DNA of 64,000 nt, from positions 248,001 to 312,000 of the forward strand of contig JACKEA010000003.1 in NCBI GenBank assembly GCA_020633235.1, written 5' to 3'. The DNA comes from Polyangiaceae bacterium (GTDB taxonomy: Bacteria > Myxococcota_A > Polyangia > Polyangiales > Polyangiaceae). The position numbers and the translations under genes were made by a program. Shown in pieces: positions 50,313-58,282 of this stretch. The notes under the pieces are model-generated. The model searched no databases, had not been told where the DNA came from, and worked only from the letters and a program-made list of their open reading frames with translations. How positions within the stretch are numbered: position 1 is the first letter of the stretch; every line of letters starts with the position of its first letter.

Positions 50313-52142
50313 TCACTCCACGGTCACCGTCTTGGCCAGGTTCCGCGGCTGGTCCACGTCGGTGCCCTTGAGATCCGCCATGTGATACGCGAGCAGCTGC
50401 AGCGGCAGGATCGCGATCATCGGCAGCACCACTTCGGGAACCTCCGGAAGCGGCAGCGTGACCTGGGCGAGCCTCTCCGCCTGCCGGTCCCCATCGCTGA
50501 CGACGGCGATCACCTGCCCATCGCGCGCGCGCACTTCTTCCACGTTGGAGAGCGTCTTCTCGTACTGCCGGTCCTTGGGCATCACGACCACGACCGGCAT
50601 GTTGGCGTCGATCAGCGCGATGGGGCCGTGCTTCATTTCGCCGGCCGCGTACGCTTCGGCGTGCGCGTAGCTGATCTCTTTCAGCTTCAGTGCACCTTCG
50701 AGAGCGATGGGGAAGCCCAGCCCGCGGCCCAAGAACAACATGTGGTCGGCGTGCTGCCAGCTGCGAGCAACGCTCAAGGCGGTGTCATCACGATTCAGCG
50801 TGTCGCGCATGGCGTTCGGCAGCTCGAGTAGTGCCTGGAGCGTCTGCCGCGCCGGCTCTTCAGCGAGCGTGTTCCGGGTGCGCCCGAGGTACACGGAGAG
50901 CAACAGCATGGCCACCAGCTGTGTCGTGAAGCACTTGGTGGACGCCACGCCGATCTCCGGTCCCGCGTGGGTGTAGAGCGCTCCATGCGCCGCCCGGGGG
51001 ATGGCACTGTCGAGGACGTTGGCGACCGCCAGCACCCGTGCGCCGGCTTCCCGGGCAGAGCGAACCGCCGCGAGAGTGTCCGCTGTCTCCCCCGACTGAC
51101 TCACCGCCACGACCAGATCCCGGGGCGTAAGCACCGCATCTCGATAGCGCACCTCGCTGGCCAGCTCCGCATGAGCCGGGATCCTCGCGAGCTGCTCGAT
51201 CCAATAGCGGCCCAGGAGAGCCGCGTGATAGCTCGTACCGCAGGCCAGCAGGATCACGCGGTCCACGTTCTTGACGGTCTCTTCGTCGAGACCAATCTCG
51301 GCTCCGACGACCTCCGCCGTCTCCAGTCGCACCCGTCCGCGCAAGGTGTCTTCCACGGCGCGGGGTTGCTCGAAGATCTCCTTGAGCATGAAGTGCTTGT
51401 AGCCGCCCTTCTCCGCCTGCACCGGGCTCCAATTGATCTGCTTCGCCTCGCGCTCCACGGGCTCACCGGCGAGCGTCTCGATGCGAGCTCCATCGCGCGT
51501 GAGCTCCGCCATCTCGCCGTCCTCGAGGAACAGCATGCGTCGCGTGTGACCGAGCAGCGCCGGAATGTCACTGCCACACAAGGTTTCGCCGTCACCGAGG
51601 CCAATGACCAGCGGCGAAGCGCTCTTGGCCACGACCAGACGATCCGGGTCCCGCCGCGAGATCACGGCCAGCGCGTAGGCGCCTCGCACCTCCGACAGCG
51701 CCGCCCGCACCGCATCGAACAAGCTCTTTTCCGAATCGAGCTTGCGGCTCACGAGATGGGCGACGATTTCCGTGTCGGTGTCACTCGAGAAGCGCACGCC
51801 ATCCGCCTCGAGGGCCTGCTTCAGCTCGAGGTGATTCTCGATGATGCCGTTGTGCACCACTGCCACGTCGCCCGCGGCGTGGGGGTGCGCGTTCGGCTCG
51901 CTGGGCCGGCCGTGGGTCGCCCAACGGGTGTGGCCGAGGCCAGTGCTGCCTTCGATGGCGCGACTCGAAAGCGCTCGATCCAAGTTGTCGAGCTTGCCTA
52001 CCGCACGAACGATCTCGATCTGCTGTCCATCGTGAACGGCGAGCCCCGCCGAGTCATAGCCCCGGTATTCGAGCTTCCGGAGACCGTCCAACAAGATGGG
52101 AGCAGCGCTCCGAGGGCCTACGTAACCGACGATTCCACACAT
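50313..52142 (-). CDS. glmS: Glucosamine-fructose-6-phosphate aminotransferase
   Basis: A 609-residue enzyme that makes glucosamine-6-phosphate from fructose-6-phosphate and glutamine, the entry to peptidoglycan and LPS. The N-terminal glutaminase domain (1-230) has catalytic Cys2 in MCGIVGYVG and motifs LGHTRWATHG and HNGIIENH. Two SIS sugar-isomerase domains follow, with CGTSYHAAL and AVSQSGETADT, and the C-terminus ends in PRNLAKTVTVE, as expected. GAGGAA precedes the ATG. I looked for a glmS ribozyme upstream and saw none. Confidence 0.97.
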   Translation of the reverse strand: MCGIVGYVGPRSAAPILLDGLRKLEYRGYDSAGLAVHDGQQIEIVRAVGKLDNLDRALSSRAIEGSTGLGHTRWATHGRPSEPNAHPHAAGDVAVVHNGIIENHLELKQALEADGVRFSSDTDTEIVAHLVSRKLDSEKSLFDAVRAALSEVRGAYALAVISRRDPDRLVVAKSASPLVIGLGDGETLCGSDIPALLGHTRRMLFLEDGEMAELTRDGARIETLAGEPVEREAKQINWSPVQAEKGGYKHFMLKEIFEQPRAVEDTLRGRVRLETAEVVGAEIGLDEETVKNVDRVILLACGTSYHAALLGRYWIEQLARIPAHAELASEVRYRDAVLTPRDLVVAVSQSGETADTLAAVRSAREAGARVLAVANVLDSAIPRAAHGALYTHAGPEIGVASTKCFTTQLVAMLLLSVYLGRTRNTLAEEPARQTLQALLELPNAMRDTLNRDDTALSVARSWQHADHMLFLGRGLGFPIALEGALKLKEISYAHAEAYAAGEMKHGPIALIDANMPVVVVMPKDRQYEKTLSNVEEVRARDGQVIAVVSDGDRQAERLAQVTLPLPEVPEVVLPMIAILPLQLLAYHMADLKGTDVDQPRNLAKTVTVE

Positions 52143-52268
52143 GGCTGTTCCTCACCGTTTCGCGGGGGCCCCCGAACATTCAGGCCGCCACTCCCGAGAT
52201 TTCGCACTCCCGAGGCCGCCGGGCCAGTTTTGGTCGAGAACCCGGCGGAGCCACCGACAAAGCGCGGC

Positions 52269-52997
52269 TCAGTAGGGGTTGTCGGTACCGCCGCCGGGAG
52301 CCGCCGGAGCCGGAGCCGCGGTGGGCTTGGGGCTGGGAGCGGGCGGAGGCGTCTTCTTTTGTTGGGACGGCGCGGCAGGCGGCGCGCCGAGCTTCTTCGT
52401 CGGGGGCTTCGGCGCGGGAGCGACGGGCGTCGGAGTCGGCGCCGGTGGCGCCTCCTCCTCCGTCTCTTTCTCGCCGTCGTCTTCGGCCTTCTCCGGAGGA
52501 CTCTCCTCTTCCGTCTCGCCGCTGCTCGCTCCGGCCGGTTCGCCCGCGGTGGTCGCGGCGCCCGGCTCGGCGCTGAGCACTGGCTCGGCCGCGGGCTCCG
52601 GCGGGGTCTCCGGCGTGGCTGCTTGGGGCGTCGCGGACTCGGCAGCCGTCGGCGTGCTCTCGCTGCGGTTGCGGATCAGCCCGAAAATCAGCACCGCGAT
52701 CACCGCGGCGATCGCGATCCACGCGGCCGTCGGCACTCTCCGCAAGCGATCCGACAAGGTCTCCGGCGCTGCTACGGCGCTGTCGGAAGAGGGCGGCGGC
52801 TCGCTGTCGCGCGCGTCGTCCTCGTCGTCGTCCACCCGTCTGCGGCGCGGCCGCCTTGCCTCTACGGCGGGCTTGGCGGCGACCTTCGGCTTCTCGACGC
52901 GCTTGGACGGAAGCCCCTGGCTCTCGGCGCGCGCCGCCTTCTGAGTCTGCGCCTTCCGCTTGGACCGGGTGGGTTTCCTTCCGCTGCGCTTGGCCAT
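52269..52997 (-). CDS. Proline/alanine-rich single-pass membrane protein
   Basis: A 242-residue low-complexity protein. A basic Lys/Arg-rich N-terminus (1-60) and an acidic patch are followed by one transmembrane helix (about 91-108, AAWIAIAAVIAVLIFGLI) and a long Pro/Ala/Glu/Thr-rich periplasmic tail ending GGGTDNPY. The layout (basic cytoplasmic end, helix, extended tail) suits a DNA- or membrane-tethering role, but no domain is recognisable. It lies 15 bp after atpG in the same direction, so it is probably in the ATP synthase transcript. Confidence 0.6.
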   Translation of the reverse strand: MAKRSGRKPTRSKRKAQTQKAARAESQGLPSKRVEKPKVAAKPAVEARRPRRRRVDDDEDDARDSEPPPSSDSAVAAPETLSDRLRRVPTAAWIAIAAVIAVLIFGLIRNRSESTPTAAESATPQAATPETPPEPAAEPVLSAEPGAATTAGEPAGASSGETEEESPPEKAEDDGEKETEEEAPPAPTPTPVAPAPKPPTKKLGAPPAAPSQQKKTPPPAPSPKPTAAPAPAAPGGGTDNPY

Positions 52998-53012
52998 CCC
53001 GGATCCCCCGAC

Positions 53013-53930
53013 TCAGCCGTTCAGCGCTTCCGCACCGCCGATGATCTCCATGAGCTCGGTGGTGATGGCGGCCTGACGCGCGCGGTTGTACTGCAGCGTG
53101 AGCTTGCTGATCATCTCGGAAGCGTTCTTGGTCGCGGAGTCCATCGCCGTCATGCGTGCACCGAGCTCGGACGCCATGGACTCGAGCAGTGCCCGCAAGA
53201 TCGAGATCTCCACGTACATCGGGACCAAGCGCTCCATCAGCGCTTCCTTGTTCGGCTCGAAGATGAACTCGCGCTCGTAGCCGCCGTCCACCTTCGCCTC
53301 GCCCTTGTCTCCAGGCTCGTCCAGCCGAAGCGGGAACAGCGGCTCAGCCACCACCCGCTGCGTCATGGCGCTCTTGAACTCGTTGTACACGACGTAGATG
53401 GCGTCCACCTCGCCGTCGACGAAGGGCTTGAGCACGGTGCGCGCGACGTTGCGGGCCTGCTCCAGATCCAGCCGGTCCCAGACGTCGGAAAACACGTGGA
53501 ATATCGGTGCATTGCGCCGCCGGAAATAGTCCCGACCCTTGCGTCCGATGGTGGCGATCTGCACTTCTTGGCCATCCGCCTTCCGCTCGCGCCAGAGGCG
53601 CTCGGCGGCGCGCAAGATGTTGGTGTTGAACGCACCGCACAGTCCGCGGTCGCTGGTCACCACCAGCAGGAGCGTACGCTTCTCGGGCCGGCGGGCGAGC
53701 AACGGATGGTCGATGTCGATTCCGCCCTCGTCCTCTTCCATTCGCCGGTTCGCCGCCGCGGTGACCTCCCGGAGCACGTCGCCAGTCTTCACCGCGTAGG
53801 GCCGAAGCGCCAAGATGCGTTGCTGAGCGCGGTTCAACCGAGCACCCGCGACCATCTTCATGGCGCGGGTGATCTTCTGCGTGCTCCGGACGGTGCCGAT
53901 GCGTTTGCGGATCGCCTTGAGATTCGCCAC
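53013..53930 (-). CDS. atpG: ATP synthase F1 gamma subunit
   Basis: A 305-residue central-shaft subunit. The N-terminal helix has MANLKAIRKRIGTVRSTQKI and TRAMKMVAGARLNRAQQ, the middle has LVVTSDRGLCGAFNTN, and the C-terminal helix has LGARMTAMDSATKNASEMI then YNRARQAAITTELMEIIGGAEAL. It is slightly longer than the usual ~290. It follows atpA after 7 bp. Confidence 0.96.
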   Translation of the reverse strand: MANLKAIRKRIGTVRSTQKITRAMKMVAGARLNRAQQRILALRPYAVKTGDVLREVTAAANRRMEEDEGGIDIDHPLLARRPEKRTLLLVVTSDRGLCGAFNTNILRAAERLWRERKADGQEVQIATIGRKGRDYFRRRNAPIFHVFSDVWDRLDLEQARNVARTVLKPFVDGEVDAIYVVYNEFKSAMTQRVVAEPLFPLRLDEPGDKGEAKVDGGYEREFIFEPNKEALMERLVPMYVEISILRALLESMASELGARMTAMDSATKNASEMISKLTLQYNRARQAAITTELMEIIGGAEALNG

Positions 53931-53937
53931 GAATGCC

Positions 53938-55617
53938 TCAGTCGTCCTTGGAGGCGACGAAGCCCTTGCCGAACTTCTTCAGCGCCTTGTCGAGCTTCTT
54001 CTTGATGTCGTCAGTGAGCTCGCGCTTGGTGCGGATCTCCTCCCACAAGCCCGGGTGCTTCTCGTCGAGGTAACGGAACAGCTCCATCTCGTACTGACGC
54101 AGCGAATCCACCGGGAGCTTGTCCACGTATCCCTGCGTGCCCGCGTAGATGATGACGACCTGCTTCTCCACCGGCTGCGGTACGTACTGGCCTTGCTTGA
54201 GGAGCTCCGTGAGACGCGCGCCACGCTCGAGCTGAGCGCGGGTGGCGGCGTCCAGATCGCTGGCAAACTGGGAGAACGCGGCCATCTCGCGGTACTGCGC
54301 CAGCTCCAGGCGCAGCGTGCCCGCGATCTTCTTCATCGCCTTGATCTGCGCGTTCCCGCCCACGCGGCTCACGGAGATACCGACGTTGATGGCCGGCCGA
54401 ACACCGGAATAGAAGAGGTCGCTCTCCAGGAAGATCTGCCCGTCCGTGATGCTGATCACGTTGGTGGGAATGTAGGCGGACACGTCGCCGGCCTGCGTCT
54501 CGATGATGGGCAGCGCCGTGAGCGAGCCACCCGAGTGCGGGTCACGCGCGATCTCGAGCTCGGCCTTGTTGTCCTGCGCCTTCAGGTACTCCTCGGCCTT
54601 TTCGTGGCCTTCCTCGCCGATGTGCACCTTGTCGTCCACGCCACGGAAGTCCCAATCGCCAGCGGGCACCTTGGTGTCCTTCTTCACCACGAAGTAGCGG
54701 TTGCCCATCTTCGCCGCGCGCTCCAGGAGGCGCGAGTGGATGTAGAACACGTCGCCCGGATATGCCTCGCGCCCCGGCGGGCGGCGGAGGAGCAGCGACA
54801 TCTGGCGATAGGCCACGGCCTGCTTGGACAGATCGTCGTAGATGACCAACGCATGGCGGCCGGTGTCGCGGAAGTACTCGCCCATGGTGACGCCGGCATA
54901 GGGCGCCAGGAACTGCAGCGGCGCGGGCTCGGTCGCCGTAGCGACCACCACGGTCGTGTAGTCCATGGCCCCGTGGGCTGCGAGCTTGTCCACCACCTGC
55001 GCCACGGTGGACGCCTTCTGTCCGATGGCGACGTAGATGCAGAAGACGTCTTTGCCCTTCTGGTTGATGATGGTGTCGGTCGCGATGGCGGTCTTGCCGG
55101 TCTGGCGGTCACCGATGATGAGCTCGCGCTGACCGCGTCCGATGGGAATCATGCTGTCGATGGCCTTGAGGCCCGTCTGCAGCGGCTCCTTCACGGGCTG
55201 GCGACCGATGATGCCCGGGGCCTTCACCTCGATGCGGCGGCGGTCCTTGGTGTCGATGGCGCCCTTGCCGTCCACCGGCTGACCCAAGGAGTTGACCACG
55301 CGGCCGACCACGGCTTCGCCCACCGGCACGTCGGCGATGCGGCCCGTGCGCTTCACCACGTCGCCTTCCTTGATGGTCGTGCTGTCGCCCAGGATGGCAA
55401 CGCCGACGCTGTCCTGGTCCAGGTTCAACACCAGACCGAAGATGCGCCCGGGAAACTCCACGAGCTCGCCGGCCATGGCGCTGTCGAGACCGTAGATGCG
55501 GGCGATACCGTCACCGCAGGTGAGGACCGTTCCGGTCTCGGTGACGAGCGCGGCGCGGTCGAAGTTCTGAATCTGCTGCTTGATGATCTGGGAGATCTCG
55601 TCGGCACTGAGCTGCAT
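53938..55617 (-). CDS. atpA: ATP synthase F1 alpha subunit, with insertion
   Basis: A 559-residue subunit, longer than the usual 500-515. It has the Walker A GDRQTGKTAIA, VVATATEPAPLQFLAPYAG, and DDLSKQAVAYRQMSLLLRRPPGREAYPGD. The standard SLTALPIIETQAGDVSAYIP follows only after a long extra segment of roughly 50-56 residues (about nt 54533-54701, including VPAGDWDFRGVDDKVHIGEE). A Lys-rich C-terminal tail is also extended. It forms the non-catalytic nucleotide sites of F1 with the beta subunit, whose gene is not here. Confidence 0.96.
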   Translation of the reverse strand: MQLSADEISQIIKQQIQNFDRAALVTETGTVLTCGDGIARIYGLDSAMAGELVEFPGRIFGLVLNLDQDSVGVAILGDSTTIKEGDVVKRTGRIADVPVGEAVVGRVVNSLGQPVDGKGAIDTKDRRRIEVKAPGIIGRQPVKEPLQTGLKAIDSMIPIGRGQRELIIGDRQTGKTAIATDTIINQKGKDVFCIYVAIGQKASTVAQVVDKLAAHGAMDYTTVVVATATEPAPLQFLAPYAGVTMGEYFRDTGRHALVIYDDLSKQAVAYRQMSLLLRRPPGREAYPGDVFYIHSRLLERAAKMGNRYFVVKKDTKVPAGDWDFRGVDDKVHIGEEGHEKAEEYLKAQDNKAELEIARDPHSGGSLTALPIIETQAGDVSAYIPTNVISITDGQIFLESDLFYSGVRPAINVGISVSRVGGNAQIKAMKKIAGTLRLELAQYREMAAFSQFASDLDAATRAQLERGARLTELLKQGQYVPQPVEKQVVIIYAGTQGYVDKLPVDSLRQYEMELFRYLDEKHPGLWEEIRTKRELTDDIKKKLDKALKKFGKGFVASKDD

Positions 55618-55676
55618 GGTTCGTCTCTCGTACGGGCAAGGGTCCGTAAAGGCGCGCTCGCGCGCGCGAGGTTCGT

Positions 55677-56216
55677 TCAGGAAAGGAGCTGGCGCTCGAG
55701 CGCGTCCAGACGTCCCTTGATGCTGCCATCGATGGTGTTGTCACCAATGCGGGTGACGATACCGCCGATCAGTGAAGGGTCTTGCTTGCGCTCGATCACG
55801 ATCTTGCGGGAGGTGACGCTCTCGAGCTTCTTCGCGAGCTGGTCGTAGGTCGCTTCGGAAAGCGGCGCGGCGCTGGTGACCACCGCTCGCACGATGCCGG
55901 CCTTTTCGTCCGCCAAGGTCCCGAGCCGCCGGGCGATGTCCGGCAGCGCGCTGAGGCGTCGGCGCTGCGCCAAGAGCTTGATGGTGTTCACCGCCAGCTC
56001 CCCGAGGCCGAGGCGCCGGGAAAGCTCCACCAGGAGCTTCTGCCGCGCGTCTTCCTCGACCAGCGGATTGTCCAGGGTGGCGCGCAGATCGGCGCTCTCG
56101 CCGTAGACGCGGGCCATGCTCCGAATCTGCTCGCTCAAGCGCTCGAGCTGACCCGTCTCCACGCCCAGCTCGAACACGGCCCGCGCGTAGCGGTCTGCAA
56201 TGGCGGCGTTGCTCAC
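55677..56216 (-). CDS. atpH: ATP synthase F1 delta subunit
   Basis: A 179-residue stator subunit (OSCP-like). The N-terminal bundle starts SNAAIADRYARAVFELGVET, and the C-terminal part has VTSAAPLSEATYDQLAKKLE and the family motif DPSLIGGIVTRIGDNTIDGS. It links the b/b' stalk to the top of alpha3beta3. Its start overlaps the stop of the b subunit gene (4-bp overlap), and atpA follows after 59 bp. Confidence 0.95.
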   Translation of the reverse strand: MSNAAIADRYARAVFELGVETGQLERLSEQIRSMARVYGESADLRATLDNPLVEEDARQKLLVELSRRLGLGELAVNTIKLLAQRRRLSALPDIARRLGTLADEKAGIVRAVVTSAAPLSEATYDQLAKKLESVTSRKIVIERKQDPSLIGGIVTRIGDNTIDGSIKGRLDALERQLLS

Positions 56217-56950
56217 GCTCGTCCTCCTCGCGCGTTCACGGCCTGCTCGAGGCCCTTGACGTACTCCTCCGAAAGCCGCTGCTGATCAGTGGCCGATACC
56301 TGCTTCTCGAGGGACTTCCGCGCGGAATCCATCGCCGTGTGCACCGTCTCCGCGAGCAGCTGCTCGCGAACGGCCTTGAGCTCGTGCTCGATCAGCAGGT
56401 GTGCATCGCGCTCCATGCGGGCGCGCTTGTCCTCGGCCTCCGCCAATATGCGCGCGCGCTCGGCCTCGCCGGCCTCGCGCATCTCGCGCTTCACGCGCTC
56501 GATCTCGTCGTCCACGTGGGCGAGCTTGTCCTCGTAGTCCGCGAGGCGATCCGCCGCCTCGCGCTTCATGCGCTGAGCGTCGTCCATGCCTTGCATGATC
56601 GTGCTCTTGCGCTTCTTCAAGGCGTCCGCGACGGGGCGCGCGCCGAACCGACCCAACAAATAAAAGAGAATCGCGGTGTTGATGAGCAACGCCCCGAGCG
56701 GTGGAGGGGTGCCCGGTTTGCGCCACAAAAGGCCCGGTTCCGAGCTTTCGCTCTCACCGATGAGGCCGGTGAACCAGTTGATCTCTCCGGGAACGTGGCC
56801 GCCGTGCTCGGCGCCCTGCTCCCCCGAGGCGCCGTGCTCCGCGGGCATACCGTGCTCCGCGGCGGTGGGCTCTGAGTGGCCTTCTTGCGCCAGCGCTCCA
56901 CCCGCCACCAGCAATGCGGCGAAGGCGACGACCAGTGCGACCTTGCGCAT
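56213..56950 (-). CDS. atpF: ATP synthase Fo b subunit with signal-peptide-like extension
   Basis: A 245-residue peripheral-stalk subunit, well above the usual ~160. It begins with a cleavable-type signal (KVALVVAFAALLVAGGALAQ) and a His/Glu/Gly-rich segment (about 22-52). The membrane helix follows at about 84-100 (LINTAILFYLLGRF), then a long charged coiled coil (KREAADRLADYEDKLAHVDD and onwards). It dimerises with b' (56950-57447), whose stop overlaps this start. The N-terminal extension would place extra sequence outside the membrane; its role is unknown. Confidence 0.9.
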   Translation of the reverse strand: MRKVALVVAFAALLVAGGALAQEGHSEPTAAEHGMPAEHGASGEQGAEHGGHVPGEINWFTGLIGESESSEPGLLWRKPGTPPPLGALLINTAILFYLLGRFGARPVADALKKRKSTIMQGMDDAQRMKREAADRLADYEDKLAHVDDEIERVKREMREAGEAERARILAEAEDKRARMERDAHLLIEHELKAVREQLLAETVHTAMDSARKSLEKQVSATDQQRLSEEYVKGLEQAVNARGGRA

Positions 56951-57447
56951 CAGCTGAGCTCCCTTCCGAGAACCCGGTTCGCGATGTCACGAGCGAGTTG
57001 TTCCGCACGACGCCCGAGATCGAAACGAATCGTCGCCGCCTGCTCGGAGATCTTCTTGCGGCCCTCTTCGGCGATCTTGTTGGTGACCTCGCGGGCTTCG
57101 TCCAAGATCTTCGCTTCCAGCTTGGCGGTCTCGCTGCGCGCCTTGTCGCGCTCTTCCGCCGCCACGGCGTTGATGCGCTCCAGCTCCCGCTCGTACTTCT
57201 GCAGCAATACGCCGGCTTCTTCTTGCATCTTGCGGGCCTCGGCGCGTGCGCCTTCGGTCCGCTTCTCGCGCTCTTCGAAGATCCGCAGTACCGGATCGAA
57301 GAGCAGCGGCTTCAAGATCAGCACCAGCAGGGCAAACAGCCCCATCTGCACCACGAAGGTGAGGTCCAGATCGACGGTCACGCCTGCGCCACTCATTGCG
57401 AGGGTGAGGGGCGCAGCCATCGCGCTAGGGTCGAGCGTCACGGGCAC
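56950..57447 (-). CDS. ATP synthase Fo b' subunit
   Basis: A protein of up to 165 residues. One membrane helix (about 29-48, FVVQMGLFALLVLILKPLLF) with the PLLFDPVL boundary precedes a coiled coil (IFEEREKRTEGARAEARKMQ, QKYERELERINAVAAEERDK). It pairs with b in a heterodimeric stalk, as in phototrophs and many delta-type bacteria. The start is uncertain: GTG 57447, ATG 57420 and ATG 57396 are in frame, and none has a clear Shine-Dalgarno sequence. It heads the b'-b-delta-alpha-gamma order. Confidence 0.9.
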   Translation of the reverse strand: MPVTLDPSAMAAPLTLAMSGAGVTVDLDLTFVVQMGLFALLVLILKPLLFDPVLRIFEEREKRTEGARAEARKMQEEAGVLLQKYERELERINAVAAEERDKARSETAKLEAKILDEAREVTNKIAEEGRKKISEQAATIRFDLGRRAEQLARDIANRVLGRELS

Positions 57448-57540
57448 TCCTGAGGGGTGGGAGCCGGGTGCTTGCCAGTCGAAAAATTCGCCTGGAAACG
57501 CCAGCGGCGCGCGGCTCGTACCACCTCGGGAGCCGAGTGT

Positions 57541-58071
57541 CTATAGGCCTTGGAACACCTCGATTTCATGAGGGAAATCCGGACACCATGGGGTCGGCGC
57601 GGGAACCCTCCGGAGCCCTTCCAGAGGCTGGCCTGGGAGCAGCTCGGCATACGGGCGCCCAGAGCCCGGATCGCGAGCGTCCGGGGCCACCTCCAGCAGG
57701 GGGATCAGGGCGAACCCACGTTCCGCGAGGCGGGGGTGAGGCAGCGACGGCGCCACGCTGCGCTGAAGCCCCGGGGACCAGAGCAGGTCCAGATCCAGGG
57801 TCCGAGGGCCCCAGCGGACCCTGCGCTCGCGGCCCTGACGCCGCTCCACCGCCAGGAGGGCGTCGAGCAGCGTCTCGGGAGACAGCTCGGAATCGAGGCG
57901 AAGGGCCGCATTGAGGTAGGGTCCCTGCTTCGGTCCACCGACCGGATCCGTCTCGAACAGCGTGGAAACGGCCACAATTGTGCCATTTTCGGCGCAGCCC
58001 TGGACCCCCGCCCGAAGCCGCGCGAGGCGGTCGCCCAGGTTCGAGCCCAAACCGATGACGTAGCGGAGCAC
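57541..58071 (-). CDS. folK: 2-amino-4-hydroxy-6-hydroxymethyldihydropteridine pyrophosphokinase
   Basis: A 176-residue HPPK of folate biosynthesis that transfers pyrophosphate from ATP to 6-hydroxymethyl-dihydropterin. Motifs are GLGSNLGDRLARLRAG, FETDPVGGPKQGPYLNAALR, and the signature RVRWGPRTLDLDLLW with its metal-binding Asp pair, then LPHPRLAERGFALIPL. It is 93 bp upstream of the b' gene on the same strand. A weak hairpin (CTCGG-GAG-CCGAG, 57525-57537) lies between them. No other folate genes are present. Confidence 0.93.
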   Translation of the reverse strand: MLRYVIGLGSNLGDRLARLRAGVQGCAENGTIVAVSTLFETDPVGGPKQGPYLNAALRLDSELSPETLLDALLAVERRQGRERRVRWGPRTLDLDLLWSPGLQRSVAPSLPHPRLAERGFALIPLLEVAPDARDPGSGRPYAELLPGQPLEGLRRVPAPTPWCPDFPHEIEVFQGL

Positions 58072-58102
58072 GGGGCGATTGTAGCTGTGCTATCGACGCG
58101 GG

Positions 58103-58234
58103 GTGTTCGAGGTCACCCACGGTGAGCTGTTCCTGATCGTCTTCGTGACGGTGGCGGTGGTGTCCGCGCCCTGGTGGCCTCGGGCGGGAATCGCCCTCAG
58201 CCGAGCGCTGGGGGGCGACAAACGCCAGCGCTAA
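58103..58234 (+). CDS. 43-residue membrane microprotein, TatA-like layout
   Basis: A GTG-started frame of 43 codons. A short polar start (FEVTHGE) precedes one hydrophobic helix (LFLIVFVTVAVVSA), a PWWPRAG hinge and a basic amphipathic end (ALSRALGGDKRQR). The layout resembles the first 40 residues of TatA/TatB (Glu near the helix start, proline-containing hinge, amphipathic helix), but there is no FGP motif. It is divergent from folK (31 bp) and 48 bp before the next gene. I cannot confirm that it is expressed. Confidence 0.45.
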   Translation: MFEVTHGELFLIVFVTVAVVSAPWWPRAGIALSRALGGDKRQR

Positions 58235-58243
58235 CCCAGGTAT

Positions 58244-58262
58244 TTCCGCAGATTTGGCGGAA
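58244..58262. repeat. Inverted repeat upstream of the DUF4388 gene
   Basis: TTCCGC, a 7-nt loop, then GCGGAA. It lies between the microprotein stop and the next start, near a possible -10 box TAAACT (58269-58274). It could be an operator or a weak stem. Confidence 0.35.
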
Positions 58263-58282
58263 GCCGACTAAACTCCCGGAGC

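Noticed and set aside
52143..52268. glmS ribozyme or other riboswitch before glmS
   Set aside because: The 126-bp leader has only a short GGGGGCCCCC symmetric run (52164-52173) with no room for a loop, and none of the conserved ribozyme core that I could recognise.
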